A DNA stretch of 64,000 bases from DATLGB01 sp037724045. Lineage in GTDB: Bacteria; Actinomycetota; Thermoleophilia; Solirubrobacterales; Solirubrobacteraceae. How positions within the stretch are numbered: the first letter of the stretch is position 1; each line of letters starts with the position of its first letter. Below, piece after piece: positions 22,592-30,821 of this stretch. The notes under the pieces were generated by a model. The model did not search any database, had not been told where the DNA came from, and saw nothing but the letters and a program-made list of their open reading frames with translations. Made by a program: the position numbers and the translations under genes. Location: the NCBI GenBank assembly GCA_037724045.1, contig JBBJOW010000013.1:8167-72166 (forward strand). The letters are read 5' to 3'.

Positions 22592-23347
22592 CTAGCGGGG
22601 GCGGCGGGCCGGCAGCCGGCCTTCGGCCATGCGCTGCAGGTGCGCGCGCCAGATCACCTCGGTGTGGCGCAGCGGCCGCCCGTGGAAGGCAGCCTTGAGG
22701 CCGTGGGCGCCCTGGGCGAGCGCGACCGCCGCCGCGGTGCCCTCCTCGCGGGCGAGCAGGTCGTAGACGGAGCCGCCGAGCAGGATCGCGTCGGCGCGAC
22801 CCGGCGGGAAGGCGGGGTCGGGCCCCTCGCGCAGCCGGACGGCGATGCCGGGGCGGGCGTGGTCGACCTGGCCGGAGAAGTACTGCGCGGCGCCCTCCAG
22901 CAGCCACGCCGAGCGCGTGTAACGCGCGAGCATCCGCGGGCCCAGCCGGGGGTGCAGGGCCGGGTTGGCTTCGGTCACGATCCGCCGCGCGAGCAGCGCG
23001 GTCGGCGAGAGCATGAGCAGTTCCAGCGAGCCCTCGACGTTGGACGCGCGCTTGGCCAGCACACGCGGGGACATGACGTGCAGCTCATGCTCGCCCGCCC
23101 AGCCGACGACATAGCGGCGCGCGGCGGGCGCGCTCAGGCGGCGCAGGAGCGGCAGCAGCGGCGCGGCGGCGTCGAGCTGCGCCTCGGTGCCGTGCAGGAC
23201 GACGTCGAGCGGGCCGACCGCCGCCTCGAGCGTGCGCTGTAGTTGCGGGCGAGCGTCCTCGAGCGCCCGCAGGACGAGCTCGGCGTCTGCGGTGTCGCGT
23301 TCGTCGTGACGCGCGGTGAAGGTGTCAGACGCCGTCTCGAGCCACAC
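22592..23347 (-). CDS. gluzincin-like protein (peptidase MA-like), zinc site probably lost
   Basis: About 251 residues from the GTG at 23347, overlapping the upstream stop by 23 bp. RIVTEANPALHPRLGPRMLA followed by SAWLLEGAAQYFSGQ resembles the helix and the W-x-x-EG-x-A-x-Y segment of gluzincin peptidases, but the HExxH zinc motif appears as T-E-A-N-P, so catalysis is doubtful. No signal peptide is seen. It could be a non-enzymatic relative, and the family link is tentative. It is the last gene of a five-gene minus-strand run. Confidence 0.5.
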   Translation of the reverse strand: MWLETASDTFTARHDERDTADAELVLRALEDARPQLQRTLEAAVGPLDVVLHGTEAQLDAAAPLLPLLRRLSAPAARRYVVGWAGEHELHVMSPRVLAKRASNVEGSLELLMLSPTALLARRIVTEANPALHPRLGPRMLARYTRSAWLLEGAAQYFSGQVDHARPGIAVRLREGPDPAFPPGRADAILLGGSVYDLLAREEGTAAAVALAQGAHGLKAAFHGRPLRHTEVIWRAHLQRMAEGRLPARRPR

Positions 23348-24257
23348 GCAGCTCGTATTCGAGTTCGGTGCGGATACCCATGCCTGCGAGGACCGTTTCC
23401 GCAGCCTCGAGTGAATCGCAGTCGCGGACCGCGGCGGCCAGGCGCGCCGGCCCGTCGATGGCGGCGCCGCAGTCGAAGAAGAAGGTGATGGCGCCGACGG
23501 GGGAGAGCTCGACGGTCCGCCGGCCTTCGCGGATCGCCGTCTCGCCGTAGCCGCCCCGCGCGCAGCGGACGGCCATGGCGCTGGCCTCGGTGGGGACCAC
23601 GGCGATCGCCGCCTCGAGCCTGGCGACCACGTCGGGCGTGAGCCCCCAGGCACCGAGCAGGCCGCCGGTAGTCGCGATCTCGGCGATGCGCTCGAGCACC
23701 TCGGCCGGCATGAGCTCCCCGTCGCAGCCGGCCCCGAAGACCGCGCCTACCGCGGGCGTGGACATGTGGGTGGCGGCGGCGAGCATGACGGAGTCGCACA
23801 ACGGGCTCGCCAGGCCGGCCTCGTGCCCGTGGGCGAGGACGTCGCCGCCGACGTCGACCAGGACGACGAGCTCGCAGCGCAGCTTGGCGGCAGCGGCGTC
23901 GAGCGTCGCCGCGACGGCGCGCGGACCGCCGTTGGGGTCCACCAGCGTCACCGGCTCGCCCAGCACGCGCGCCAGGTTGGACTCGGCGAAGAGGAAGGAC
24001 TTAAGCCCACCGACCCCACGCGTGCCCTGGCCCGCGAGCACCGCCCCGTCGACCAGCGGCTCGGCGCCCTCGATCTCGTCGAGCCGGCGCGGACCGGGCA
24101 GCGGGTCAACCGGCCGCCGCTCCCAGCTCACGCCGCCGACACGCGCGGTCAGGCCGAGCGAGCGTGCGTACTCGGCCGTCGCGAGCGCCCCGACGCAGTC
24201 GCCCCCGCCGCCGATGCCGACGCAGAGGACGCTGGAGGCGTTCCCGAAGACGTTCAG
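23325..24257 (-). CDS. DUF1152 family protein, probable CTG start
   Basis: About 310 residues. LCVGIGGGGDCVGALATAEY is the glycine-rich loop that opens DUF1152 proteins, and GGVSWERRPVDPLPGPRRLD follows as in the family. The first ATG/GTG/TTG in this frame (24131) lies after that loop. The only start that keeps it is the CTG at 24257, two bases after the TGA of the upstream gene and read CTG AAC GTC TTC GGG. Family function is unknown; the fold suggests a nucleotide-binding enzyme. The gene is coupled to the DUF1802 gene before it and to the degenerate peptidase after it. Confidence 0.75.
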   Translation of the reverse strand: MNVFGNASSVLCVGIGGGGDCVGALATAEYARSLGLTARVGGVSWERRPVDPLPGPRRLDEIEGAEPLVDGAVLAGQGTRGVGGLKSFLFAESNLARVLGEPVTLVDPNGGPRAVAATLDAAAAKLRCELVVLVDVGGDVLAHGHEAGLASPLCDSVMLAAATHMSTPAVGAVFGAGCDGELMPAEVLERIAEIATTGGLLGAWGLTPDVVARLEAAIAVVPTEASAMAVRCARGGYGETAIREGRRTVELSPVGAITFFFDCGAAIDGPARLAAAVRDCDSLEAAETVLAGMGIRTELEYELRVARDGV

Positions 24258-24258
24258 A

Positions 24259-24903
24259 TCAGGCGAACGCCGGGATGGCCACGGGTGCGCCGTTGGCCTC
24301 GGCCACGCGCGTGACCTCCTCGGCCGCCCGGTCGAACTCCTCGTCGGAGAGCACCGGGGTGCCCTCGAAGGGGAGGTCGCGGGTGATCTCGAGAAACGAG
24401 CGGCAGCCGCCGAAGTCGTCGCGGACCTTGACCGTGACCGGCCGCGGGATCCGGTACGTGCGCAGCAGCACGACGTGCAGCGGGTGGCGGCTCTTCCAGC
24501 TCAGCCGCTTCTCGGCGTAGTCGGTCGTCCATACGTAGTAGGGCGAGAGCGCTTCGATGGCGCGGCGGTCGGTGACCGTCCAGGCGCCGGCGACCTCGGC
24601 CCAGGCGCGGATGCGCACGCGCTCAGGCTGGGGGATCCCGCCGTCGGCGGTCAGCGCCCAGGCCGGCGGCTCGCCGTCGGCCCACACGCCCTCCTCGAGC
24701 GCACGCCCGAGCTCGGGGTGATGGGACTCGCGCACCAGGTCGTTGCGCTGGTGATCGAACGTCGGGTAGAGGAAGAAGCGGGGGTGCTCGAGCTCGAAGC
24801 GCTTGCCGGGCTCATGGACGCCACCCTTGCGCAGAGTGACCAGCTGCTCGCCCTCGGCGAGCGCGCGCACAGTGACTGCCCATTCCTTGAAGGCGATTGG
24901 CAT
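24259..24903 (-). CDS. DUF1802 family protein
   Basis: The 214-residue protein begins MPIAFKEWAVTVRALAEGEQ and continues LRKGGVHEPGKRFELEHPRFFLYPT, the characteristic DUF1802 start. Late motifs are YAEKRLSWKSRHPLHVVLLR and FLEITRDLPFEGTPVLSD. No membrane segment or signal is present. Members are often found near restriction or helicase genes, but function is unknown. An upstream in-frame reading to 25008 is less likely because family members start with the MPIAFKEW-like segment. Confidence 0.8.
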   Translation of the reverse strand: MPIAFKEWAVTVRALAEGEQLVTLRKGGVHEPGKRFELEHPRFFLYPTFDHQRNDLVRESHHPELGRALEEGVWADGEPPAWALTADGGIPQPERVRIRAWAEVAGAWTVTDRRAIEALSPYYVWTTDYAEKRLSWKSRHPLHVVLLRTYRIPRPVTVKVRDDFGGCRSFLEITRDLPFEGTPVLSDEEFDRAAEEVTRVAEANGAPVAIPAFA

Positions 24904-24985
24904 ACGGAGGGGGGAGGGTTGGGGACTGCCTACGGGAACGGTTGCGACGGCGCCTTGACCGCAGGCGCTCCGGACTGAGATCGGC

Positions 24986-25016
24986 ATCTTATGCACAACC
25001 GCGTTCAAAAGTACAA
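24986..25016 (-). promoter_or_regulatory. possible promoter of the DUF1802-DUF1152 run
   Basis: On the minus strand TTGTAC (25016-25011) and TAAGAT (24991-24986) are separated by 19 bases, within an AT-richer 158-bp gap before the DUF1802 start. Two GTAC sites (25011 and 25039) flank direct ACTTC copies, which might be an operator. The spacer is longer than ideal, so this is tentative. Confidence 0.3.
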
Positions 25017-25061
25017 CTTCCCTGCAAAACGGCCACTTCTGTACGTTGACGCAGTGTCAGC

Positions 25062-25949
25062 TCACAGACGCGTGCCGGCAAGGTCCTCGAGCACGGCGAG
25101 CACCGCCGCGAAGTCATCGCCGCCGAGGCCGCGGTCCATCGCGGCGGCGTACTGCTCGTCCGCGGTCGCGGCCGCCGGAAAGGCGACGCCTGCGGCCTGC
25201 GCCTCCTGCAGGCACAGCCGCACGTCCTTGAGCATGTGCTCGAGCTTGAACAACGTCGTGAAGTCGTGCGCGCGCATCGGGCCGGCCTTGAGGTCGAGCA
25301 TCGCCGAGCCGCCCGACCCGGCACCCATGATCTGCGTGAGCGCGTCGAGGTCGACCCCGGTGGCCTTGCCGACCAGCAGCGCCTGCGCGACGGTCGCGGC
25401 GTTCACGGCGGCGACCGAGTTGTTGATGACCTTGGCCATCTCACCCTGGCCCAGCTCGCCGACGTGGACCACGAGCGCACCCATCGCGTCCAGCAGCGGC
25501 CGGGCCCGCTCGATGTCCTCGCTCGCGCCGCCGGCCATGATGGTCAGGGTCCCGTCGGCGGCCTTCGGCGCGGAGCCGGTCACCGGGGCGTCGACGAAGC
25601 GGACATCGCGGGCGCTCAGCCGCTCCCCGATGGCGCGCGTCTGCGTGGGGGCGATCGTGCTCATGTCGACGAACAGCGCGCCGTCGCGGGCGCCGTGTAC
25701 GGCGCCGTCGGGATCGTCGAGCAGCAGCGCCGTGACCTGGTCGCCGTCGACGACCATCGAGAAGACGATGTCCGCGGCGGCGGCCGCCTCGCGCGGAGTC
25801 TCGGCGACGTTCGCTCCGTGCTCGTCAGCCCAGGCCCGCGCGGTCTCCGGCGTGCGGTTGTAGACGGTCAGCCGGTGGCCCTCGCGGACAAGATGAACGG
25901 CCTGGCGCGAGCCCATGATGCCCAGGCCGAGGAAAGCGACGTCGGTCAT
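25062..25949 (-). CDS. NAD(P)-dependent 3-hydroxyisobutyrate dehydrogenase-family oxidoreductase
   Basis: The 295-residue length fits the family. VAFLGLGIMGSRQAVHLVRE is the Rossmann loop, FVDMSTIAPTQTRAIGERL and DAPVTGSAPKAADGTLTIM are the substrate-binding signature, and GQGEMAKVINNSVAAVNAAT contains the catalytic Lys. Members reduce or oxidise beta-hydroxyacids (3-hydroxyisobutyrate, tartronate semialdehyde, glyoxylate). The Arg after GLGIMG would suggest NADP preference only weakly. The start overlaps the stop of the alpha/beta hydrolase gene by four bases, so the two are coupled. Confidence 0.9.
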   Translation of the reverse strand: MTDVAFLGLGIMGSRQAVHLVREGHRLTVYNRTPETARAWADEHGANVAETPREAAAAADIVFSMVVDGDQVTALLLDDPDGAVHGARDGALFVDMSTIAPTQTRAIGERLSARDVRFVDAPVTGSAPKAADGTLTIMAGGASEDIERARPLLDAMGALVVHVGELGQGEMAKVINNSVAAVNAATVAQALLVGKATGVDLDALTQIMGAGSGGSAMLDLKAGPMRAHDFTTLFKLEHMLKDVRLCLQEAQAAGVAFPAAATADEQYAAAMDRGLGGDDFAAVLAVLEDLAGTRL

Positions 25950-26845
25950 TCGGTCTCGCTTCGCTCGCCACCGCTGAGCGCTGCGCGCTCGCTCCTCAGT
26001 ATGAGGTCGAGGACGCGCCCGGGCTGCTCCTCGGGAAGGAAGTGCCCAGCGCCTTGCACGATCTCGGTGCGCAGGTCGTCGCAGTGGGCCTCGGCGCCGC
26101 GGATCCGCTCCGGCCCGATCACCGGGTCGTTCGCGCCCGTGGCGTAGACGACCGGCACCGTGACGCGGCGCTGCACGTACTTCCCGGCCGCCATCTGCCC
26201 CAGCTCACGGGCGAGGAAGGTGCGGTAGAGCGCCGCCGCCGCGGCGGCGTGCCCCGGCCGTCGCCACTGGTCCCCGTACAGGCGCGTCTCCTCGTTGGTC
26301 CAGCCGCGGGCCTCGAAGCGGCGAAACAGGCGCGGCAGCTGCGGCTGGGCGACGCGGTTGATCAGCGGCGTGATCACCGGTAGCTGGTAGAGCGCGCTGG
26401 CGGCGCTGCGCAGGCCGATCTCGGGCCGGAACCACGGGTGCACGATGCTCAAGGCCACGATGCGCTCGAGGCGCTCCGGTGCGCGGATCGCGGTCAGCCA
26501 GGTGAGAAAGCCGCCCCAGTCGTGGCCGACCATGACGCAGCGGTCGATCTCCAGCACGTCGAGCAGGCGCACCACGTCGGCGGCCAGGCCCATCTTCGAA
26601 TAGTCCCCGGGCGGAGCGTCGCTCCAGCCGAAGCCGCGCAGGTCGGGTACGTAGACGCGGTGCTCGGACGCGAGTGGCCCGATCAGGTCCCGCCACATCC
26701 ACCAGTGCTGGGGCCAGCCGTGCAGGAGCACCATCGGCGGGGCCTCGGGATCCCCTGCGGTGGCGACGTGCCAGCGGGCGCGGTCCACCTGTACATCGGT
26801 GTGGACGACGCCGTCCAGCGGCGGCGGCTGTTTCGGGAACGCCAT
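25946..26845 (-). CDS. alpha/beta hydrolase, epoxide hydrolase or haloalkane dehalogenase-like
   Basis: About 299 residues from ATG 26845. HGWPQHWWMWRDLIGPL is the oxyanion-hole segment, VMVGHDWGGFLTWL carries the nucleophilic Asp (GHDWGG, typical of epoxide hydrolases and dehalogenases) and GAGHFLPEEQPG the catalytic His. Two Tyr expected of epoxide hydrolases could lie in the cap (ALYRTF, KYVQRR), but this is not certain. The last ~18 residues (LRSERAALSGGERSETE) are encoded by a family D repeat copy and look like a late addition. It lies 11 bp after hyuB. Confidence 0.85.
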   Translation of the reverse strand: MAFPKQPPPLDGVVHTDVQVDRARWHVATAGDPEAPPMVLLHGWPQHWWMWRDLIGPLASEHRVYVPDLRGFGWSDAPPGDYSKMGLAADVVRLLDVLEIDRCVMVGHDWGGFLTWLTAIRAPERLERIVALSIVHPWFRPEIGLRSAASALYQLPVITPLINRVAQPQLPRLFRRFEARGWTNEETRLYGDQWRRPGHAAAAAALYRTFLARELGQMAAGKYVQRRVTVPVVYATGANDPVIGPERIRGAEAHCDDLRTEIVQGAGHFLPEEQPGRVLDLILRSERAALSGGERSETE

Positions 26846-26856
26846 CGTCGAGCACG

Positions 26857-28329
26857 CTATCCGTGCCCGCCACCGCCCGGGGTCTCGATGCGCAGGCGCT
26901 GGCCGGCGCGCAGCGCGCGACGGGCCTTGGACGGGAGCTGGACGCCGTCGAGCAGGTTGCGGCCGACGGCGCCCGGCGCGCCGCCGCCGGCCCCCGGCGG
27001 CGCGTGGCGGCGGCGCTCGGTGAGCAGCGACAGCTCCATGTCGGCCAGCGCCTCGTACTCGCGCACGACGCCGTCGCCACCCCGGTGCGCGCCGCCGCCG
27101 CCGGAGCCGCGCCGGATCGCGTAGGTCACGACGCGGAGGGGGAACTCGAGCTCGAGCGCCTCGACCGGCGTGTTGAGCGTGTTGGACATGGCGACGTGCA
27201 CGGCGCTCGGGCCGTCGGCGTCGGCGCACGCGCCCTGGCCACCGCCGAGCGTCTCGTAGTACGTGAAGTCGTCGTTGCCCAGGACGACGTTGTTCATCGT
27301 CCCCTGGCCGAGTGCGCGGCCGAAGGCGGCGAGGACGAGGTCCGCGACGCGGCTGCTGGTCTCCACGTTGCCCGCGACCACCGCGGCGGGCGCGCGGGCG
27401 TTGAGCAGGCCGCCCTCGGGGGCGATCACCGTGAGCGGGCGCGAGGCGCCGGCGCTGGGCGGGATGTCTGGATCGGTGAGCACGCGAACGGCGAACAGGC
27501 AGGCGGACACCGTGACCGCCAGCGGGCAGTTGAGGTTGCCGTCGTGCTGGCCGGCGGAGCCGGTGAAGTCGAGCGTCAGCGTGTCGCCGGCGACGGTGGC
27601 CGTGAGCGCGAGCTCGAGGTCGCCGTCGGCACCCTCGAGGACGTCGGTCGCGGTGCGCTCACCGTCGTCGAGCGCAGCGATGCACGCGCGCATGCGCCGC
27701 TCGGCGTAGTCCTGCACGGCGTCCATTGCGCCGCGCAGCTCGTCGGCCCCGACCTTCCCGGCCAGCTCGGTCAGCCGGGCCGCGCCCGTGCGGTTGGCGG
27801 CGAGCTGCGCGCGCAGGTCGGCGCGCCGCTGCGCCGGGTTGCGCATCTGCGCCGTGAGCTCCGCGATGGCGTCGTCGTCGAGCGGCCGGGGGGCGATGAC
27901 GACGCCTTCCTCGTCGAGGGTCCTCGAGTCGGCGGGCATGCTGCCGGGCGTGGGCCCGCCGACGTCGGCGTGGTGGGCGCGCGAGGCCGCGAAGCCCAGC
28001 AGACTGCCGTCGAGCCTTACGGGAGTGACGACGGTGATGTCGGGCAGGTGCGTGCCGCCGGCGTAGGGGTCGTTGACCACCCACGGCCGGTCGTCGCCGT
28101 TCTTGCGGGCGTCGGCGATCGCGCGCACCGCGGCGGGCATCGCCCCGAGGTGGACGGGGATGTGCTCGGCCTGCATGACCATGGCGGCGCCGGCGTCGAA
28201 GAGCGCGCACGAGCAGTCGCGCCGCTCCTTGATGTTCGCCGAGTGGGCAGCCTGCACCAGCACGGCGCCCATCTCCTCGCACGCCGCGCGCAGCGCGCCG
28301 CCGATGACCCGCAGCCCTACGGCATCCAC
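26857..28329 (-). CDS. hyuB: hydantoinase B / oxoprolinase beta subunit family protein (HyuB)
   Basis: The 490-residue protein carries HyuB motifs: SANIKERRDCSCALFDAGAAM, VNDPYAGGTHLPDITVVTPV, SRAHHADVGGPTPGSMPADS, FDFTGSAGQHDGN-like DFTGSAGQHDGNLNCP, and GGGQGACADADGPSAVHVAM near the end. With HyuA it forms an ATP-dependent amidohydrolase or a carboxylase of the acetone-carboxylase superfamily; hydantoin, 5-oxoproline, N-methylhydantoin or ketone substrates are possible. Its start overlaps the end of hyuA by 13 bp, as expected for subunits made together. Confidence 0.9.
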   Translation of the reverse strand: MDAVGLRVIGGALRAACEEMGAVLVQAAHSANIKERRDCSCALFDAGAAMVMQAEHIPVHLGAMPAAVRAIADARKNGDDRPWVVNDPYAGGTHLPDITVVTPVRLDGSLLGFAASRAHHADVGGPTPGSMPADSRTLDEEGVVIAPRPLDDDAIAELTAQMRNPAQRRADLRAQLAANRTGAARLTELAGKVGADELRGAMDAVQDYAERRMRACIAALDDGERTATDVLEGADGDLELALTATVAGDTLTLDFTGSAGQHDGNLNCPLAVTVSACLFAVRVLTDPDIPPSAGASRPLTVIAPEGGLLNARAPAAVVAGNVETSSRVADLVLAAFGRALGQGTMNNVVLGNDDFTYYETLGGGQGACADADGPSAVHVAMSNTLNTPVEALELEFPLRVVTYAIRRGSGGGGAHRGGDGVVREYEALADMELSLLTERRRHAPPGAGGGAPGAVGRNLLDGVQLPSKARRALRAGQRLRIETPGGGGHG

Positions 28330-30170
28330 AGGCGCACCGTTCCCGCCGCTTCCGTCTTCCCCCGCCAGCCCGGCGCCACGACGAGCGTGGACTCCGGCAG
28401 CTCGACGACCGCCGGCCCCTCCAACGTCTCCTCGGTCGCGGGGCTCGCGTCGATCTGGGGCCCGGCCGCCGTCCCGGTCACCCGCACCGTGACGAGCTCG
28501 ACCTCCCCGCCCGTCTCGCGGTAGCCGTACGCCCGCTCGTGCTCGGCCTCGAACCGCTCGCGCAGGTCCTCCGTCGGGTGGGTGGGTTCGATTCCCAGCT
28601 CGAACGCCTGGCCGCGGTACCGCAGCTCGCAGGTCACGGTCACCCCCTCACCGAGGTCGACCTGCGGGGAGAGCTCGCCGACGATCGCCGCCACGTCCAG
28701 GTCGGTCGTCAGCACCGACCGGACGACGTCACGCCGCCGCTGCGCGACGACGAGCCCGAGCGCGGCGAGCACGCCCGACGCGCGCGGGCACAGCACGGTG
28801 GTGATGCCGAGCTCCTCGGCGATGGCGCAGGCGTGCAGGGGGCCGGCGCCGCCGAAGGGCATCAGCACCAGCTCGCGCGGGTCGACGCCGCGCTCGACGG
28901 TCATGACGCGCAGCGCGCGGACCATCTCGGCGTTGGCGACGTCGAGGATCCCCTGTGCGCAGTCCTGGAGACCGAGTCCCAGGCGCTCGCCGAGCGCGCC
29001 GACCGCCCGCTCCGCCGCCTCGCGGTCCAGCTCCACGCCACCGGCGATCTTGCAACCGAGGTGGCCGAGCACGAGATGCGCGTCGGTGACCGTCGGCTCC
29101 TCGCCGCCGTGGCCGTAGCACGCAGGCCCCGGGCGGGCGCCCGCCGAGCGCGGCCCGACGCGCAGCGCGCCGCCCGCGTCGGCCCAGGCCACCGAGCCGC
29201 CGCCCGCGCCGACGGTGTGCAGGTCGAGCATCGGCAGGGCGATCGGGCGGTCGCCCACAGTGCGACCGCTCGTCTCGCGCACGCGGCCGGCCTGGACGAC
29301 GCAGACGTCGCACGAGGTGCCGCCCATGTCGAAGCACAGCACGTCCGGCTCGCCGGCCGCCGCGGCCGCCCACGCCGCGCCCGCGGCCCCGCCCGCCGGA
29401 CCGCTGAGGACCGTGGTGGCGGCGTTGGCGCCGGCCTCGGCGGCGTCGGCGAGCCCGCCCGAGGACTGCATGACGTCCGGCCGCGGCAGGCCGGCCTCCT
29501 CGGCGCGCTCGACGAGCCGGCCCAGGTATTCGGCCAGCAGCGGGGACAGGGCGGCGTCGACCTCGGTGGTGGCCGCGCGCTCATGCTCGCGGAAGGTGCC
29601 GACGGCGGCGTGGGACAGCGATACGTGCACGCCGGGCAGGTGCAGCGCGAGCGCCTCGCCGAGCGCCTGCTCGTGCGCGGGGTGCCGGTAGGCGTGCAAC
29701 AGGCACACGGCGACCGCCTCGGGCTCGAGGTCGCGCAGCCGCGCTACGACGTCGGCGACGGCGTCGTCGCTCAGCGCGAGCAGCGGGCCGTCGGGGCCCA
29801 TCCGCTCGGCCGCGCCGACGCGGCGCTCGGGCGGCACCAGCGGTGCGGGATGCGCGGCGCACAGCCGGTAGAGGTCGGCGCGCGCCTGGCGCCCGAGCTC
29901 GACGATGTCCTCGAAGCCCGCGGTGGCCACGAACGCGGTCCGCGCGCCCCGGCCCTCGAGGAGCGCGTTGGTCGCCACCGTCGTCCCGTGGGAGAACGCC
30001 TCAACGTCATCCGCCGAGGCCCCGGCCTTGTCCAGCGCGGCGCGGATCGCCGCCAGCACACCCTCCGATTGATCGGAGGGCGTGGTCGGCGCCTTCGCGG
30101 TGACCAGCCGTCCGCCGACCGCGAGCACCGCGTCCGTGAACGTGCCGCCGACGTCGACTCCGAGGAGCAC
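28317..30170 (-). CDS. hyuA: hydantoinase A / oxoprolinase alpha subunit family protein (HyuA)
   Basis: The 617-residue protein starts MLLGVDVGGTFTDAVLAVGG with the ASKHA-type ATP motif. FSHGTTVATNALLEG, QSSGGLADAAEAGANAATTV, LCFDMGGTSCDVCVVQAG and LMPFGGAGPLHACAIAEELG are all HyuA motifs. It phosphorylates or activates the substrate with ATP for the HyuB partner. The protein is a little shorter than typical 650-700-residue members. The gene begins the hyuA-hyuB-hydrolase-dehydrogenase run; the gap upstream holds an inverted repeat. Substrate cannot be read from sequence. Confidence 0.92.
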   Translation of the reverse strand: MLLGVDVGGTFTDAVLAVGGRLVTAKAPTTPSDQSEGVLAAIRAALDKAGASADDVEAFSHGTTVATNALLEGRGARTAFVATAGFEDIVELGRQARADLYRLCAAHPAPLVPPERRVGAAERMGPDGPLLALSDDAVADVVARLRDLEPEAVAVCLLHAYRHPAHEQALGEALALHLPGVHVSLSHAAVGTFREHERAATTEVDAALSPLLAEYLGRLVERAEEAGLPRPDVMQSSGGLADAAEAGANAATTVLSGPAGGAAGAAWAAAAAGEPDVLCFDMGGTSCDVCVVQAGRVRETSGRTVGDRPIALPMLDLHTVGAGGGSVAWADAGGALRVGPRSAGARPGPACYGHGGEEPTVTDAHLVLGHLGCKIAGGVELDREAAERAVGALGERLGLGLQDCAQGILDVANAEMVRALRVMTVERGVDPRELVLMPFGGAGPLHACAIAEELGITTVLCPRASGVLAALGLVVAQRRRDVVRSVLTTDLDVAAIVGELSPQVDLGEGVTVTCELRYRGQAFELGIEPTHPTEDLRERFEAEHERAYGYRETGGEVELVTVRVTGTAAGPQIDASPATEETLEGPAVVELPESTLVVAPGWRGKTEAAGTVRLWMP

Positions 30171-30185
30171 CGCCGGCAGGTTAGG

Positions 30186-30340
30186 GAACGTTCATGAATA
30201 ACCATGCGGTTTTGGGCGGGTCGAGCGCGATTGCCCTGGCGCCACCCGATTCCTCGCCGATGCACGCATCGACTCCGGAATCGTGCGGCCCCAGGCATCC
30301 ACGGCTCGCACGCCCAAACACGCATCTAATTCATGAACGA
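30186..30340. repeat. inverted repeat of about 33-bp arms upstream of hyuA
   Basis: Arms 30186-30218 and 30308-30340 are inverted and similar. The perfect part is CGTTCATGAAT (30189-30199) against ATTCATGAACG (30329-30339), centred on the palindrome TTCATGAA, and both continue into ATGCG-(N)2-TTTGGGCG. The 89 bases between are not obviously coding. They could be paired regulator sites or the ends of a small inserted element. Confidence 0.55.
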
Positions 30341-30344
30341 ACCC

Positions 30345-30779
30345 TTACGCCGCTACTGCGATCTCCTCCCCGGCCGCCTCGGCAAGGTGCTGATGCGAGG
30401 GGCAGTAGCCGTTGAGCGGCAGCGGCACGCGCTGGCAGGGCCGGCCCTTGCGTGTGGTGGCGCGACACTCGACCTTGTTGCCGAGCGGGTCGAAGCCGGT
30501 CGTCGGCTGCGACACGAGCCACTCCTGGCACAGCCCGAGGTAGGTGTCCACGACGCGGTAGACGCGGCCCTGGGCCGACACCGGGAAGAAGACCCGGATG
30601 TCCGCGAACAGCGACTTGCAGGGCTTGGCGAAGTAGTGGCGGTCCGTGGCCAGCCGCAGCACGGCCGCCTCGCAGGCGGCGAGCACGTGCTCTTGATTGG
30701 ACGTCTGGTCGGCGCACACGGGCTGTGCACTGATCTCCGGTGCCAGTTCCCGGTACATCGCTCGGCTGAAGCGGTACAT
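30345..30779 (-). CDS. uncharacterised protein with C-terminal Cys/His (zinc-binding-like) motif
   Basis: The 144-residue protein starts MYRFSRAMYRELAPEISAQP. The middle includes KSLFADIRVFFPVSAQGRVY and a conserved-looking ECRATTRKGRPCQRVPLPLN, then GYCPSHQHLAE. The C-x(8)-C-x(10)-C-x(2)-H spacing could hold zinc. Proteins with this ending occur widely in actinobacteria and are uncharacterised. No signal peptide or membrane helix is present. It lies between nadB (upstream) and hyuA (downstream) on the same strand, 42 bp after nadB. Confidence 0.7.
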   Translation of the reverse strand: MYRFSRAMYRELAPEISAQPVCADQTSNQEHVLAACEAAVLRLATDRHYFAKPCKSLFADIRVFFPVSAQGRVYRVVDTYLGLCQEWLVSQPTTGFDPLGNKVECRATTRKGRPCQRVPLPLNGYCPSHQHLAEAAGEEIAVAA

Positions 30780-30821
30780 CTCTCCCTCGTCAAGTCGCTC
30801 GCGCGGCGCTCTCCTTCGCCG

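Noticed and set aside
26674..28524. A 616-codon plus-strand reading frame
   Set aside because: It is antisense to hyuB and the alpha/beta hydrolase, which have clear family motifs; its own sequence is repetitive Ala/Gly/Arg without any domain pattern.
28575..28600. T-arm-like GGTTCGATTCC suggesting a tRNA
   Set aside because: It lies inside hyuA coding sequence and no matching acceptor stem, anticodon arm or CCA region is nearby.
28539..30197. A 552-codon plus-strand reading frame opposite hyuA
   Set aside because: It is a shadow created by GC-rich codons; hyuA motifs on the other strand are unambiguous.
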